The position numbers and the translations under genes are program-made. Source: Bacterioplanoides sp. SCSIO 12839 (GTDB lineage Bacteria; Pseudomonadota; Gammaproteobacteria; Pseudomonadales; Oceanobacteraceae). Taken from it: a stretch of DNA of 64,000 nt. The notes under the pieces were generated by a model that did not search any database, had not been told where the DNA came from, and saw only the letters and a program-made list of their open reading frames with translations. The stretch is from positions 3,746,501 through 3,810,500 of the forward strand of contig NZ_CP073745.1 of the NCBI RefSeq assembly GCF_024397975.1, read 5' to 3'. Every line of letters begins with the position of its first letter. Positions within the stretch are counted from its first letter, which is position 1. Below are positions 44,544 to 55,115 of the stretch, piece after piece.

Positions 44544-45149
44544 ATGATGAAAAACCTGTTGATTAGCCTAATCGTTTCTGCCGGATTGATGTCTGTTGCT
44601 CACGCTGGTGACGCAGATGCTGGTAAAGCCAAAGCTGCCACTTGCGGTGCCTGCCACGGTGCTGACGGTAACAGCCTTGCTCCAACCTTCCCGAAACTGG
44701 CCGGTCAGGGCGAACGCTACCTGATCAAACAGATCAAAGACATTCGCGACGGTGCTCGTCAGGTTCCGGAAATGACTGCGTTTGTTACCGGTCTGAGCGA
44801 TGAAGATATTGCCGACTTGTCTGCATATTATGCTTCTCAGGCTCCAACCGCTGGCGGTGCTGATGAAAACCTGGTTGAACTGGGTCAGCGTATTTACCGT
44901 GCCGGCGTTGAAGAAAAAGGCATCCCGGCTTGTCTGGCATGTCACGGTCCTGCTGGTGCAGGCATCGAAAGTGCTGGCTTCCCACGCCTGGCTGGTCAGC
45001 ACGCTGACTACACCAAGGCTCAGCTGAACAAGTTCAGCATGGATCAGCGTCAGAACGACGGTGACACTCGCATCATGCGCAACATTGCCAACCGTATGCA
45101 TGCTACTGAGATCGAAGCAGTTGCATCTTACATTCAGGGTCTGCGTTAA
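44544..45149 (+). CDS. Cytochrome c4 (dihaem)
   Basis: 201 residues with a signal peptide (LLISLIVSAGLMSVAHA). Two haem sites, CGACH near residue 34 and CLACH near 131, sit in two homologous domains, each with a PKLAGQ / PRLAGQ segment, and axial Met residues follow each. Cytochrome c4 passes electrons to terminal oxidases such as cbb3. A strong terminator follows the gene. Confidence 0.95.
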   Translation: MMKNLLISLIVSAGLMSVAHAGDADAGKAKAATCGACHGADGNSLAPTFPKLAGQGERYLIKQIKDIRDGARQVPEMTAFVTGLSDEDIADLSAYYASQAPTAGGADENLVELGQRIYRAGVEEKGIPACLACHGPAGAGIESAGFPRLAGQHADYTKAQLNKFSMDQRQNDGDTRIMRNIANRMHATEIEAVASYIQGLR

Positions 45150-45163
45150 TTCTCAGTCACCTG

Positions 45164-45190
45164 AAAAAAGCGGCTTCGGCCGCTTTTTTT
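45164..45190 (+). terminator. Terminator of the cytochrome c5-c4 operon
   Basis: AGCGGC-TTCG-GCCGCT stem with a stable UUCG loop, flanked by A6 and followed by T7. Confidence 0.92.
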
Positions 45191-45330
45191 GTGCCTGTTG
45201 ATCAGGCACGCTTGATTTACCTCTGGCTTTACCAAGCTTTTCACAGCCGCTAGTGGGCGCAACTCCCTCTTTTGTGCCAGAATGCGGACTCTTTTACTTA
45301 TAACAATGACCGGAATAACGGGAGCAATAT

Positions 45331-45975
45331 ATGTATTCTCAGGTTAAGAAATGGATGCTGGCGACAGTTCTGTTAGTCACCGCTTCTTTGTCTCAGGCTG
45401 CACCTTATGAAGCAGGCAAACAATACACGGTGCTGGATACGCCGGTTCCGGTCTTGGCCGATGGCAAAATCCATGTAGAAGAAGCCTTCTGGTATGGTTG
45501 CCCACACTGCTTCCACTTGGAAAGTGTCCTGAAACCCTGGAAAAAGCAGTTGGCTGCTGATGTCAGCTTTACCGGTGTTCCTGCGATGTTCGGTCGTGCC
45601 TGGGTTGTTCATGCCCAACTGTATTATGTTGCGGATGTTCTGGGTGTTTTACCTCAGGTACATGAATCCATCTTCCGTGCGTTGCACATCGAAAAACAAC
45701 GTTTGTTGGATCGTGATGACCAACGTGATTTTCTGGTGGAGAAAGCCGGTGTTTCTGAAAAAGATTTCGACAAAGCGTATGAATCTTTCACCGTTAAAAG
45801 CCGTATGAAGCAAGGTGATCAACGTATCCGTGCCTTCAAAATCACTGGCGTACCAGCACTGATTGTTCAGGGCAAATACGTTGTGACTGCCAGCACAGCC
45901 GGTGGTCAGAATGAAATGCTGAATGTTGTTGATTACCTGATTGAAAAAGAACGTCAGGCACTGAAAGCAAAATAA
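45331..45975 (+). CDS. dsbA: Thiol:disulfide interchange protein DsbA
   Basis: 214 residues with a signal peptide (WMLATVLLVTASLSQAA). The catalytic CPHC lies near residues 56-59 in FWYGCPHCFHLE, and the cis-Pro is in FKITGVPALIV. Periplasmic oxidase that introduces disulfides. The order cytochrome c4-dsbA-endonuclease-like-GGDEF matches the Pseudomonas PA5487-PA5490 region as I remember it. Confidence 0.95.
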   Translation: MYSQVKKWMLATVLLVTASLSQAAPYEAGKQYTVLDTPVPVLADGKIHVEEAFWYGCPHCFHLESVLKPWKKQLAADVSFTGVPAMFGRAWVVHAQLYYVADVLGVLPQVHESIFRALHIEKQRLLDRDDQRDFLVEKAGVSEKDFDKAYESFTVKSRMKQGDQRIRAFKITGVPALIVQGKYVVTASTAGGQNEMLNVVDYLIEKERQALKAK

Positions 45976-45999
45976 ACAGCACCAGTAATCACTCCAGGC

Positions 46000-46794
46000 A
46001 TGAGCCTTTATTCCTCTTTGCAGGATTTTGTGGCGGCCCCAAAGGCCGCCAACAGCCTGCGCCTTCTCTCGTTTAATATGCAAGTCGGTATCCGAACCGG
46101 CGCCTACCACCATTATCTGCTGAAAAGCTGGCAGCACCTGTTACCCAGCAAGCAGCGGCAATTCTCTCTCAATCATATTGCCGAGCTGGTGAACCCATTC
46201 GACGTTGTGGCCCTACAGGAAGCCGATGGGGGGAGCTGGCGTAGTCAACACCTGAATCAAGTCCAGCATCTGGCCGAAAAAGCCGCGTTTCCACACTGGT
46301 ATCAGCAGGTCAACCGCAACCTGGGTAAACTGGCGCAACACAGCAACGGCGTTTTATCACGACTGCCCGCGCAACAAATCGAACGCCATAACTTACCCGG
46401 ACTATTGCCCGGCCGTGGACTGATGGTGGTTAAATATCAGTTTGGTCGTGAGTCTCTGGTGGTTGCCGTCACCCACCTGGCGTTAGGCAAAAACACTCAG
46501 TTCAGCCAACTGGACTACCTGGTCGAAGCAGTCGCCGATGCCAAACACCTGGTAATCATGGGTGACCTTAATCAGGAAGCCGAGGTACTGCTGAAACAAA
46601 GCCCACTCAAGCGCCTGAACCTGCATCCCGTCGACAGTAATATGCACACCTTTCCCAGTTGGCGGCCTCAACGGGGCCTCGATCATATTCTCATCAGTGA
46701 CAATCTCAGTGTTAACCGCCTTGCTGTTATTGATCACCCACACTCAGATCACCTTCCGGTAGCTGCAGAAATATTCCTGCCTAACAAGCTTTAA
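46000..46794 (+). CDS. Endonuclease/exonuclease/phosphatase family protein
   Basis: 264 residues. EEP fold: LRLLSFNMQVGI, VVALQEADGG with the metal-binding Glu, VVAVTHLALG, VIMGDLNQE and a final HPHSDHLPVAAE with the catalytic His. No signal peptide is obvious. It could be a nuclease, phosphodiesterase or sphingomyelinase-like enzyme; sequence alone does not decide. It is 25 bp after dsbA. Confidence 0.88.
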   Translation: MSLYSSLQDFVAAPKAANSLRLLSFNMQVGIRTGAYHHYLLKSWQHLLPSKQRQFSLNHIAELVNPFDVVALQEADGGSWRSQHLNQVQHLAEKAAFPHWYQQVNRNLGKLAQHSNGVLSRLPAQQIERHNLPGLLPGRGLMVVKYQFGRESLVVAVTHLALGKNTQFSQLDYLVEAVADAKHLVIMGDLNQEAEVLLKQSPLKRLNLHPVDSNMHTFPSWRPQRGLDHILISDNLSVNRLAVIDHPHSDHLPVAAEIFLPNKL

Positions 46795-46874
46795 TACTTC
46801 ACTCATCAACAGGAAAAATAGCCCGGCTCTTCTATACTTTGAGGCAAATGATATTAACCTGATGGTGAACATAC

Positions 46875-48515
46875 ATGGCTAAGGGAGCCGGTTCTGACTC
46901 GGCACGACGCTGGCGCGAGAAATATTTAGGCCTGATCGAAGATCACGAAAAACTGAAACGCTCCAGTGAGGAAGATCTGGACAACTACCGTCGCGGCCTG
47001 GTGATGGTTTCCTTGTTGGCGGAAGGTCAGTCATCCACCGTAGATACCCCACTGAAAGCACTGCGGGAAGCACTAAAACCCGGCGCCAGTGGCATGAATA
47101 AAACCATGGATGAACTGGAACGCGCCGTTCAGCGATTCGAATCACAAAACTCCGCCCAGGCTGAGGTTTTGCTTGGGCAATTGAACGATGTGGCCAGTAA
47201 GTTACTGCTCTGCCCACTGCCTCGCCCCCTGTTAAAACGCATTAAGCAAGTCCGTAAACAAGCCAGTTCAGAGCTGGAAAGCTGGTCCGGCTATACCACA
47301 CAACTGCAAAACTGGATTCAGATTGTTGGCGAAGTGGCGACGCTGGAAGGCTACGACGAGCCTAAATCCAAATGGTGGCACCGCTGGTTTAAACCCAACA
47401 ATGAAGAATTTCAGGACGACAACGAAGTCACTTTACAGGATGACGAACAAAGCGATGAACAGGAGCCCGGGTTTTCTCATATCGCTCAGGAAGTCTCTGA
47501 CACCCTGATCAATCTGTTGTCTCAACTGGTGATTCCCGACCGCCTCGCGGGCAGTGCTACCAGCTTACAAACCCGTTTGGGCAAAGGGCTTAATTGGTAT
47601 GAACTAGTCCCGCTGTTGGAAGATACAGCCGAATTCCTGATCGATTGCCTTGGCAGTGGCCAACAGGAGTTTGAGCGCTTTTTACACAACCTGGATCAGC
47701 GCCTGCAAGCCATTCAGGTACTGGTTACGGATGCTACCAACGGGCAGGCCGAACGCGAAAAAGCCCGTCAGGATCTTGATTCACTGGTGCGTGAACAAAT
47801 CGCCGATATTCGCTCCGTAGTCACCGGCTCGGAAGATCTGGGCGACTTGGGCTCCAGCGTTCGTGAGCATCTGACATTAATTGTCCGAGCGATGGAAAAA
47901 TATCAGGAAGACGAAACCAAACGAGAGCAGCGCCTGGCCGAGAAGCTGGAAATGCTCCAGGCACGTCTGAATGAAATGGAACAGGAAGCCAGTCAGGCAC
48001 GACAAATTATTGAGGAGCACAAGCGTCGTGCAACACACGATGGCTTAACTGGGTTGCCCAATCGTGATGCCTATCAGCAACGCCTTGAGGAAGAGCTGAC
48101 CCGTAAATCCCGGTATGGTGGATCGCTCACGTTAGTTGTTGCTGACGTCGATCACTTCAAACGCATCAATGACAATTACGGCCACCTGGCAGGCGATAAA
48201 GTTTTGCAACTGCTTGCCAAAGCCATGCGCAAATCAATTCGCGACGTCGACTTTATTGGCCGTTATGGCGGTGAAGAGTTTGTCATGCTGATGCCAGAAA
48301 CCAATGCTGAAGAAGCTTTGGCCGCCATGGAGAAACTGCGTTCAAAAGTAGAGAACAGCCCGTTTAACTTCCGCAAAGAGCGTGTCCCCATCACCATGTC
48401 GTTTGGGGTCAGTGAATTTCATCCGCTGGAGGATGGCGAAACCGTATTTGAACGCGCCGATAAAGCGCTGTATCAGGCCAAAGCTGAAGGCCGTAATCGC
48501 TGTATTATTGGATAG
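46875..48515 (+). CDS. Diguanylate cyclase with long helical N-terminus (DgcH-like)
   Basis: 546 residues. The first ~380 residues are mostly helical, with a long coiled coil just before the catalytic domain (RLAEKLEMLQARLNEMEQE...), and no membrane segment. The GGDEF domain starts near THDGLTGLPNRDAYQ and carries an intact GGEEF with RDVD five residues upstream, a complete inhibitory I-site. It makes c-di-GMP from GTP. It occupies the position of a GGDEF gene near dsbA in Pseudomonas (PA5487). The REP copy 2 follows the stop. Confidence 0.93.
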   Translation: MAKGAGSDSARRWREKYLGLIEDHEKLKRSSEEDLDNYRRGLVMVSLLAEGQSSTVDTPLKALREALKPGASGMNKTMDELERAVQRFESQNSAQAEVLLGQLNDVASKLLLCPLPRPLLKRIKQVRKQASSELESWSGYTTQLQNWIQIVGEVATLEGYDEPKSKWWHRWFKPNNEEFQDDNEVTLQDDEQSDEQEPGFSHIAQEVSDTLINLLSQLVIPDRLAGSATSLQTRLGKGLNWYELVPLLEDTAEFLIDCLGSGQQEFERFLHNLDQRLQAIQVLVTDATNGQAEREKARQDLDSLVREQIADIRSVVTGSEDLGDLGSSVREHLTLIVRAMEKYQEDETKREQRLAEKLEMLQARLNEMEQEASQARQIIEEHKRRATHDGLTGLPNRDAYQQRLEEELTRKSRYGGSLTLVVADVDHFKRINDNYGHLAGDKVLQLLAKAMRKSIRDVDFIGRYGGEEFVMLMPETNAEEALAAMEKLRSKVENSPFNFRKERVPITMSFGVSEFHPLEDGETVFERADKALYQAKAEGRNRCIIG

Positions 48516-48532
48516 TCCCCTCTGACACTACG

Positions 48533-48635
48533 CTCTGAATGGAATTACTTTGAGAGCAGCAGCAGGATGCTGCGGTAGCCCGGCAGGGCCATGGATGGCC
48601 CTTCGGGGCGGCGGCAAAAGTAAATCCATTCAGAG
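48533..48635 (+). repeat. REP-like structured element, copy 2 (opposite orientation)
   Basis: Plus strand: GCAGC-AGGAT-GCTGC, then GGTAG, then GGGCCA-TGGA-TGGCCC inside a GCCC/GGGC outer stem. Compared with copy 1, A:T becomes G:C in the first stem and two pairs change together in the second. Outer arms 48533-48551 and 48617-48635 pair at 18 of 19 positions and are unique to this site. Confidence 0.75.
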
Positions 48636-48640
48636 TGATT

Positions 48641-48706
48641 AAAGTATTTGCAGAATACTTTCGGTTTGTTAAAGTTTCGCCCACAAACTTCCGAACCGAA
48701 ACTTTT
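48641..48706 (+). promoter_or_regulatory. Candidate GlmR operator region
   Basis: AAAGTATT-TGCAG-AATACTTT (48641-48661) is a perfect inverted repeat. It is followed by TTTCGG (48659-48664), TTTCG (48675-48679) and inverted CCGAACCGAAACTTT (48692-48706). Repeated TTTCG/CGAAA units are typical of DeoR-family operators. The region ends 17 bp before the glmR start, suggesting autoregulation; this is inference. Confidence 0.45.
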
Positions 48707-48722
48707 AAACTCACCTGATCCC

Positions 48723-49508
48723 ATGCCCAAACGAAATACCGTTCAGCGCCGACAAAGCATTCTTCAACGCCTGTCCGAGCAAGGTGAAGTTCAGGTTGAA
48801 TCGTTAGCGCGTGATTTTGAAACGTCTGAAGTTACGATTCGTAAGGATCTGGCAACGCTGGAAAAAAGCGGCATGTTATTGCGCCGTTATGGGGGGGCCA
48901 TACCACTGCCTCAGGAGCTGTTACCCGAAGATAAACCATCGCAACAGCCAGAATTGTCACAACGCAAACAAGCAATTGCCGCTGCTGCAGCGACCTGTGT
49001 CCGTGACCATAACCGCATCATCATTGATTTTGGTAGCACAACCGCGGCATTGATCCCGGAGCTGAATCGCAAGCAGGGGTTAGTTGTGATGACTAACTCG
49101 TTAATTGTCGCCAATGCTATTCGTGGGCTGGAAAACGAACCCACCTTATTGATGACAGGCGGTACCTGGGATGCCCACTCCGAATCGTTTCAGGGGCAAA
49201 TTGCCGAGCAAGTATTGCAGTCTTACGACTTTGATCAGCTATTTATTGGCTGTGACGGCATCGACTTGGAGCGCGGCACCACCACTTTTAATGAATTATT
49301 AGGCCTCAGCCGTGTGATGGCTGCATCCGCCAGGGAAGTGATTGTGTTGGCCGAAGCCGACAAGGTAAACCGCCGAATTCCTAATCTGGAATTGCCCTGG
49401 CAGCAGGTGGATAAACTGATTACTGATGAACGTCTGTCTGACGAGCATCAACAACTTTTAGAACAGCAAGGCGTGCAGGTGATTTGTGTCACGCCAGAAC
49501 AAAATTAG
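48723..49508 (+). CDS. glmR: DeoR/GlpR-family regulator of glmS
   Basis: 261 residues from ATG 48723; longer frames run through the operator region. The winged helix-turn-helix is at residues ~7-60 ([39 protein letters not shown]), followed by RRYGGAI and the DeoR sugar-phosphate domain ([31 protein letters not shown]). It lies 14 bp before glmS, the arrangement of glmR in Pseudomonas, so amino-sugar phosphate control of glmS is likely. Confidence 0.88.
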   Translation: MPKRNTVQRRQSILQRLSEQGEVQVESLARDFETSEVTIRKDLATLEKSGMLLRRYGGAIPLPQELLPEDKPSQQPELSQRKQAIAAAAATCVRDHNRIIIDFGSTTAALIPELNRKQGLVVMTNSLIVANAIRGLENEPTLLMTGGTWDAHSESFQGQIAEQVLQSYDFDQLFIGCDGIDLERGTTTFNELLGLSRVMAASAREVIVLAEADKVNRRIPNLELPWQQVDKLITDERLSDEHQQLLEQQGVQVICVTPEQN

Positions 49509-49522
49509 AAAGGAACAGGGCA

Positions 49523-51337
<1,815 letters not shown>

Positions 51338-51372
51338 CCCTGACACTTTATTGCCTCAACAAAACGCATGTT

Positions 51373-51407
51373 TATCCGTACAATCTCAAACAGAGTTTGT
51401 ACGGATA
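51373..51407 (+). promoter_or_regulatory. Strong hairpin covering the ribosome-site region of the lipoprotein gene
   Basis: TATCCGTACAA (51373-51383) and TTGTACGGATA (51397-51407) are perfectly complementary over 11 bp, with CTC/GAG continuing the stem inside. The only SD-like sequence (GGAT) before the ATG at 51413 lies in the 3' arm, so the hairpin could limit translation. It could also be the 3' end of the glmS transcript. Confidence 0.5.
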
Positions 51408-51412
51408 TCATC

Positions 51413-52111
51413 ATGATTCAGAATAATAAAATCGTTCTCGCATTAGCTTCGACATTCTTATTAACTGCCTGCGGCGGTGATTCAGGCGGCGGCAGTGATT
51501 TCAGTTTACCAATGCCACCAGCCGGTTTTGGTGCCAATAACGATATCAGCCTGGTCAGTTATAACACTTCCGTCAGTGAGCCAACGTTTAGTCAACAGAC
51601 TTGCTCATCCAATACCGATAATCTGGCTCGCCGCCAGCAACTTCGTTTTTATGACGGCAACAAAGTCAGCCTGGCTATTCGGGCGTACCAGAGCCGCAAC
51701 TGTGCTCAACCGATTGAGTTAGCCGAATACGAAGGTCAGTTTGAAATCAAAGGCACACAGGTGCTGAACAACGGCAACAGCGTGGTTCAGGTCGAAATGA
51801 TTTTTACACAAGCCTGGTCAACGCCTCTCAGCCAATCCTTGGTTGATGCCCGCAATGGCTCGGATACTGGCGGCGGCATTTGTGATCGTAAAGACTGGGC
51901 CATTGGACAGCGTGTTAATGTTTCCAACTACGAGCAATGTTTCCCGCTATTTCCGGAGTCCGAACGCCAACAATTCCGTTTGGTCAGAAAAGAGACTCTG
52001 CAATCAACCTTGCAGCCAGCGTTGTTTCTCGACGACCCGGATCGCAAAGAAGCAGGAGCCACCTATGCTAACGAACTGGACACAACACCTTTTCTGCAAG
52101 GCGAACTCTGA
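51413..52111 (+). CDS. Putative lipoprotein of unknown function
   Basis: 232 residues from ATG 51413. Lipobox LLTACGG after a hydrophobic stretch (IVLALASTFLLTAC), followed by a Gly/Asp/Ser linker (GGDSGGGSDF). The mature domain has an even spread of beta-prone segments and four further Cys (QTCSS, RNCAQ, GGICD, YEQCF), which could form two disulfides. I do not recognise the family. It follows glmS by 75 bp with a hairpin between them. Confidence 0.7.
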   Translation: MIQNNKIVLALASTFLLTACGGDSGGGSDFSLPMPPAGFGANNDISLVSYNTSVSEPTFSQQTCSSNTDNLARRQQLRFYDGNKVSLAIRAYQSRNCAQPIELAEYEGQFEIKGTQVLNNGNSVVQVEMIFTQAWSTPLSQSLVDARNGSDTGGGICDRKDWAIGQRVNVSNYEQCFPLFPESERQQFRLVRKETLQSTLQPALFLDDPDRKEAGATYANELDTTPFLQGEL

Positions 52112-52196
52112 AAACGCATAAGCCGACCCACATCATTTCTGATACCGGCTTGACGCTGGTATCATGCGAATAATTTTTTATTAGCGAAGAATGTGT

Positions 52197-53153
52197 ATGT
52201 CTGCCTCGACCACCTCACCCGGTAAAACCTTACGTATTGCGACCCGTAAAAGCCCGCTGGCTATGTGGCAGGCGGAGCATATCAAAGCTCGTCTTGAAGC
52301 CCTGCACGCAGGCCTGACCATTGAACTGGTGACCTTCACCACCAAGGGCGACAAAATTCTGGATACGCCACTGGCGAAAATTGGTGGCAAAGGCCTGTTC
52401 GTGAAAGAGCTGGAAGTGGCAATGCTGGCCGGTGATGCGGATATTGCCGTGCATTCCATGAAAGATGTACCGATGGAGTTCCCGGAAGGCCTGGAACTGG
52501 GTGTGATTTGTGAGCGCGAGAATCCACTGGATGCGTTTGTTTCCAACACCTACAAATCAATCGATGAACTGCCGCAAGGTGCGGTTGTGGGAACCTCCAG
52601 CCTGCGTCGTCAGTGCCAGATTCAGCAACAACGCCCAGACCTGAAAATCAAAAGCCTGCGCGGCAACGTTCAGACTCGGCTGGGTAAGCTCGATGCCGGT
52701 GAATTCGATGCCATCATTCTTGCGGCAGCAGGCCTGCTACGTATGGAAATGGATGACCGTATTGCCAGCTTTATTCCATCTGAGCAATCTCTGCCAGCCG
52801 GTGGCCAGGGTGCCTTGGGTATTGAATGGCGCACCAATGATGAAGCCGTTCATGCACTGATCAAACCCTTAGCCCATGAAGCAACCGCGGCTTGTGTTCT
52901 GGCCGAGCGTGCTTTGAATCGTCGCCTGCAAGGTGGCTGTCAGGTGCCGATTGCGGCTTATGCAGAACTGGAAGGTGATCAGTTACACCTGCGTGGTCTG
53001 GTGGGCAGTGTGGATGGCTCCACCTTGTTACGCACCGAACAAAACGCCAGCATGAGTGATGCCGAAGCCATGGGCATCCGTGCCGCCGAAGACCTGCTGC
53101 AACAAGGCGCAGGCAAGATTTTAGAGGAAGTCTACGGCCACGAGGTGAAATAA
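52197..53153 (+). CDS. hemC: Porphobilinogen deaminase (hydroxymethylbilane synthase)
   Basis: 318 residues from ATG 52197 (GAAGA upstream; another ATG lies at 52191). Conserved: [55 protein letters not shown] and [13 protein letters not shown]. The dipyrromethane-binding Cys is in [14 protein letters not shown] near residue 248. Polymerises four porphobilinogens into hydroxymethylbilane. It is the first gene of hemC-hemD-hemX-hemY. Confidence 0.97.
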   Translation: MSASTTSPGKTLRIATRKSPLAMWQAEHIKARLEALHAGLTIELVTFTTKGDKILDTPLAKIGGKGLFVKELEVAMLAGDADIAVHSMKDVPMEFPEGLELGVICERENPLDAFVSNTYKSIDELPQGAVVGTSSLRRQCQIQQQRPDLKIKSLRGNVQTRLGKLDAGEFDAIILAAAGLLRMEMDDRIASFIPSEQSLPAGGQGALGIEWRTNDEAVHALIKPLAHEATAACVLAERALNRRLQGGCQVPIAAYAELEGDQLHLRGLVGSVDGSTLLRTEQNASMSDAEAMGIRAAEDLLQQGAGKILEEVYGHEVK

Positions 53154-53156
53154 ACC

Positions 53157-53939
53157 TTGGCTGACTCCCATAAGCCGGACGCTTTGCGCATTATCGTCAC
53201 CCGACCAGAAGGTCAGCAGCAGTCATTAATGGCTGCCATCGCGGCTGACTTTCCCGATGCGGAGTTATTCCACCAGCCGCTGATTGAGATTGTCACCATT
53301 GAGGACGATAACAATGCGGTGTTATTGCGTCAGCGAATGCTCAATATTGATCACTATCAGGCGGTGATTGCGATCAGCAAAAATGCCGCTCAAACCGGCT
53401 TGCAGTGGTTAGATAAGTATTGGCCACAGCCCCCGGAAGAGATTCGCTGGTACGCCGTTGGTCCAACCACGGCCGATGAACTGAGCGGCGAGCTTCATCC
53501 GGTTTACATGCCAGAGCAACGTTTTGATAGCGAAGGGGTGCTGGAGCTGGCATCACTGCAACAGGTACAGGACGAAAAAATCCTGATATGGCGGGGCGAA
53601 GGTGGCCGCGAAACACTGGCTAATGTGCTGCGCCAACGTGGTGCTCAGGTCGACTACGCCGAATTGTATGAACGTCGTCAGATCGAATACAGCACAAAAC
53701 AATGGCAAGCGGTGCTGCAACCACCGTCATTATTGCTATTAAGCAGTGGCCAGGGTCTGGATATTATTGAACAGCAGGTGGACAATCTTGCTGATCAGGT
53801 GAGCGCCATTCTGGTGCCCAGTGAACGGGTAGCAGAAAAGGCCAGAAAAAAAGGTTATCAACAGGTCCTGGTTGCTGCCAGCGCCCGTGATCAGGATGTA
53901 CTGACTCAGCTGCGAGACTGGGTTGGCCTGCAACAATAA
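53157..53939 (+). CDS. hemD: Uroporphyrinogen-III synthase
   Basis: 260 residues from TTG 53157; the family N-terminus (LRIIVTRPEGQQQSL) requires this start because the next Met is already inside the domain. GAGGTG lies 9 nt upstream. Later segments VIAISKNAAQTGLQWL, WYAVGPTTADEL and ILIWRGEGGRETLANVLRQRGAQVDYAELYER fit HemD, and the family is poorly conserved. It cyclises hydroxymethylbilane. Three bp behind hemC. Confidence 0.9.
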   Translation: MADSHKPDALRIIVTRPEGQQQSLMAAIAADFPDAELFHQPLIEIVTIEDDNNAVLLRQRMLNIDHYQAVIAISKNAAQTGLQWLDKYWPQPPEEIRWYAVGPTTADELSGELHPVYMPEQRFDSEGVLELASLQQVQDEKILIWRGEGGRETLANVLRQRGAQVDYAELYERRQIEYSTKQWQAVLQPPSLLLLSSGQGLDIIEQQVDNLADQVSAILVPSERVAEKARKKGYQQVLVAASARDQDVLTQLRDWVGLQQ

Positions 53940-53981
53940 AAACGTTAACGTCACTCGCAAAGTCACGAAAGGAAAACCAGT

Positions 53982-55115
53982 GTGAGCAACGAAACGCCGA
54001 TCGATACTGATATCGATACCTCAGACACAGCGACAGATGTATCAAAACCTGCAGATGCATCAGTATCAACGCCTGCAGAGAAGCCTCAACGCACTGGCCC
54101 TCACCCGCTTTCCTGGATCAACCTGGTGCTGATGCTGGGGCTGTTTGCCGTAGCTGCCTACGCTGGCTACCTCGGCTGGACACAACAACAAACCGCCCAA
54201 GCAGACATCGCGGTATTACGTGACCGCCTTGAACAGGCTCAGGGGGTCGCGGCAGAACTGATCAAGCGCGAGCAGCAAATGATTGCTCAGGCTCAACGGT
54301 TAACGGAATCCGCCGACAGCTTGCAACAGCAGGTTGCTCACAATACCGACCGTCTGGGTAAATTACCGGGAGCCGAGCGCCAGGACTGGTTACTGGCCGA
54401 AGCTGAATACCTGTTGCGCCTGGCCAACCAGCGTCTGCAGCTGGAGCGCGACTGGAGTGGTGCAGTGAGCATGTTAACCGCTGCAGACAATGTGTTACTG
54501 GAAACACGCAACCCACGTATGAATGTTGTTCGCGCAGACATTGCCCGTGAATTGTTAGCCTTACGTGCTGTTCCCGCGATCGACAACGTCGGTGCAATCA
54601 CCCGCCTTCAGGCATTACAACAACAAGTGACGAGTTTGCCATGGATGCCGGAAAAACTGATTGAGGAACCGACCGGCGAGCAACCCGTTGAAGTGCTGGA
54701 GCAGCAAGCCTGGTACTGGCAGTTGTGGCACCACATCAGCACCAGTGTTTCGAATATGGTGCGTATCCGTACCCGCAACGAGCCAATTGCTGCCCCTCTG
54801 ACTCCCGACCAGCAGTATTATCTGCAACAAAATATGCACCTGATGCTGGAACAGGCACAAGTCGCGTTGTTACGCGAACAAGCCGACCTGTACCAGCACA
54901 GCCTGAAACGCATCAGTGACTGGCTGGATGAATATCTGATGATTGATGACGAGCGCACCCGTGCTGCTCGTGCAGCGTTAACCGAATTACAAGGCTGGGA
55001 TGTGAATCCTCAGGTACCGGACATCAGCAGCTCGTTGTTGTCCCTGCAGAAACTGGTTGAGCAACAACGCCGCGGCACCGTGGTTTCTGACGCAACACAG
55101 GAGCCTGCAGCATGA
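53982..55115 (+). CDS. hemX: HemX-like membrane protein
   Basis: 377 residues from GTG 53982 (GGAAA upstream). An acidic Thr/Asp-rich N-terminus, one membrane helix (WINLVLMLGLFAVAAYAGYLGW), then a long periplasmic coiled coil and helical domain with EYLLRLANQRLQLERDW, as in HemX proteins once called uroporphyrinogen-III methylases. It has no SAM-methylase motif. It overlaps hemY by 4 nt. Confidence 0.9.
   Translation: MSNETPIDTDIDTSDTATDVSKPADASVSTPAEKPQRTGPHPLSWINLVLMLGLFAVAAYAGYLGWTQQQTAQADIAVLRDRLEQAQGVAAELIKREQQMIAQAQRLTESADSLQQQVAHNTDRLGKLPGAERQDWLLAEAEYLLRLANQRLQLERDWSGAVSMLTAADNVLLETRNPRMNVVRADIARELLALRAVPAIDNVGAITRLQALQQQVTSLPWMPEKLIEEPTGEQPVEVLEQQAWYWQLWHHISTSVSNMVRIRTRNEPIAAPLTPDQQYYLQQNMHLMLEQAQVALLREQADLYQHSLKRISDWLDEYLMIDDERTRAARAALTELQGWDVNPQVPDISSSLLSLQKLVEQQRRGTVVSDATQEPAA

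Noticed and set aside
44568-45101. 177-codon minus-strand frame opposite cytochrome c4
   Set aside because: It is the antisense shadow of a clear dihaem cytochrome gene with no recognisable protein features.
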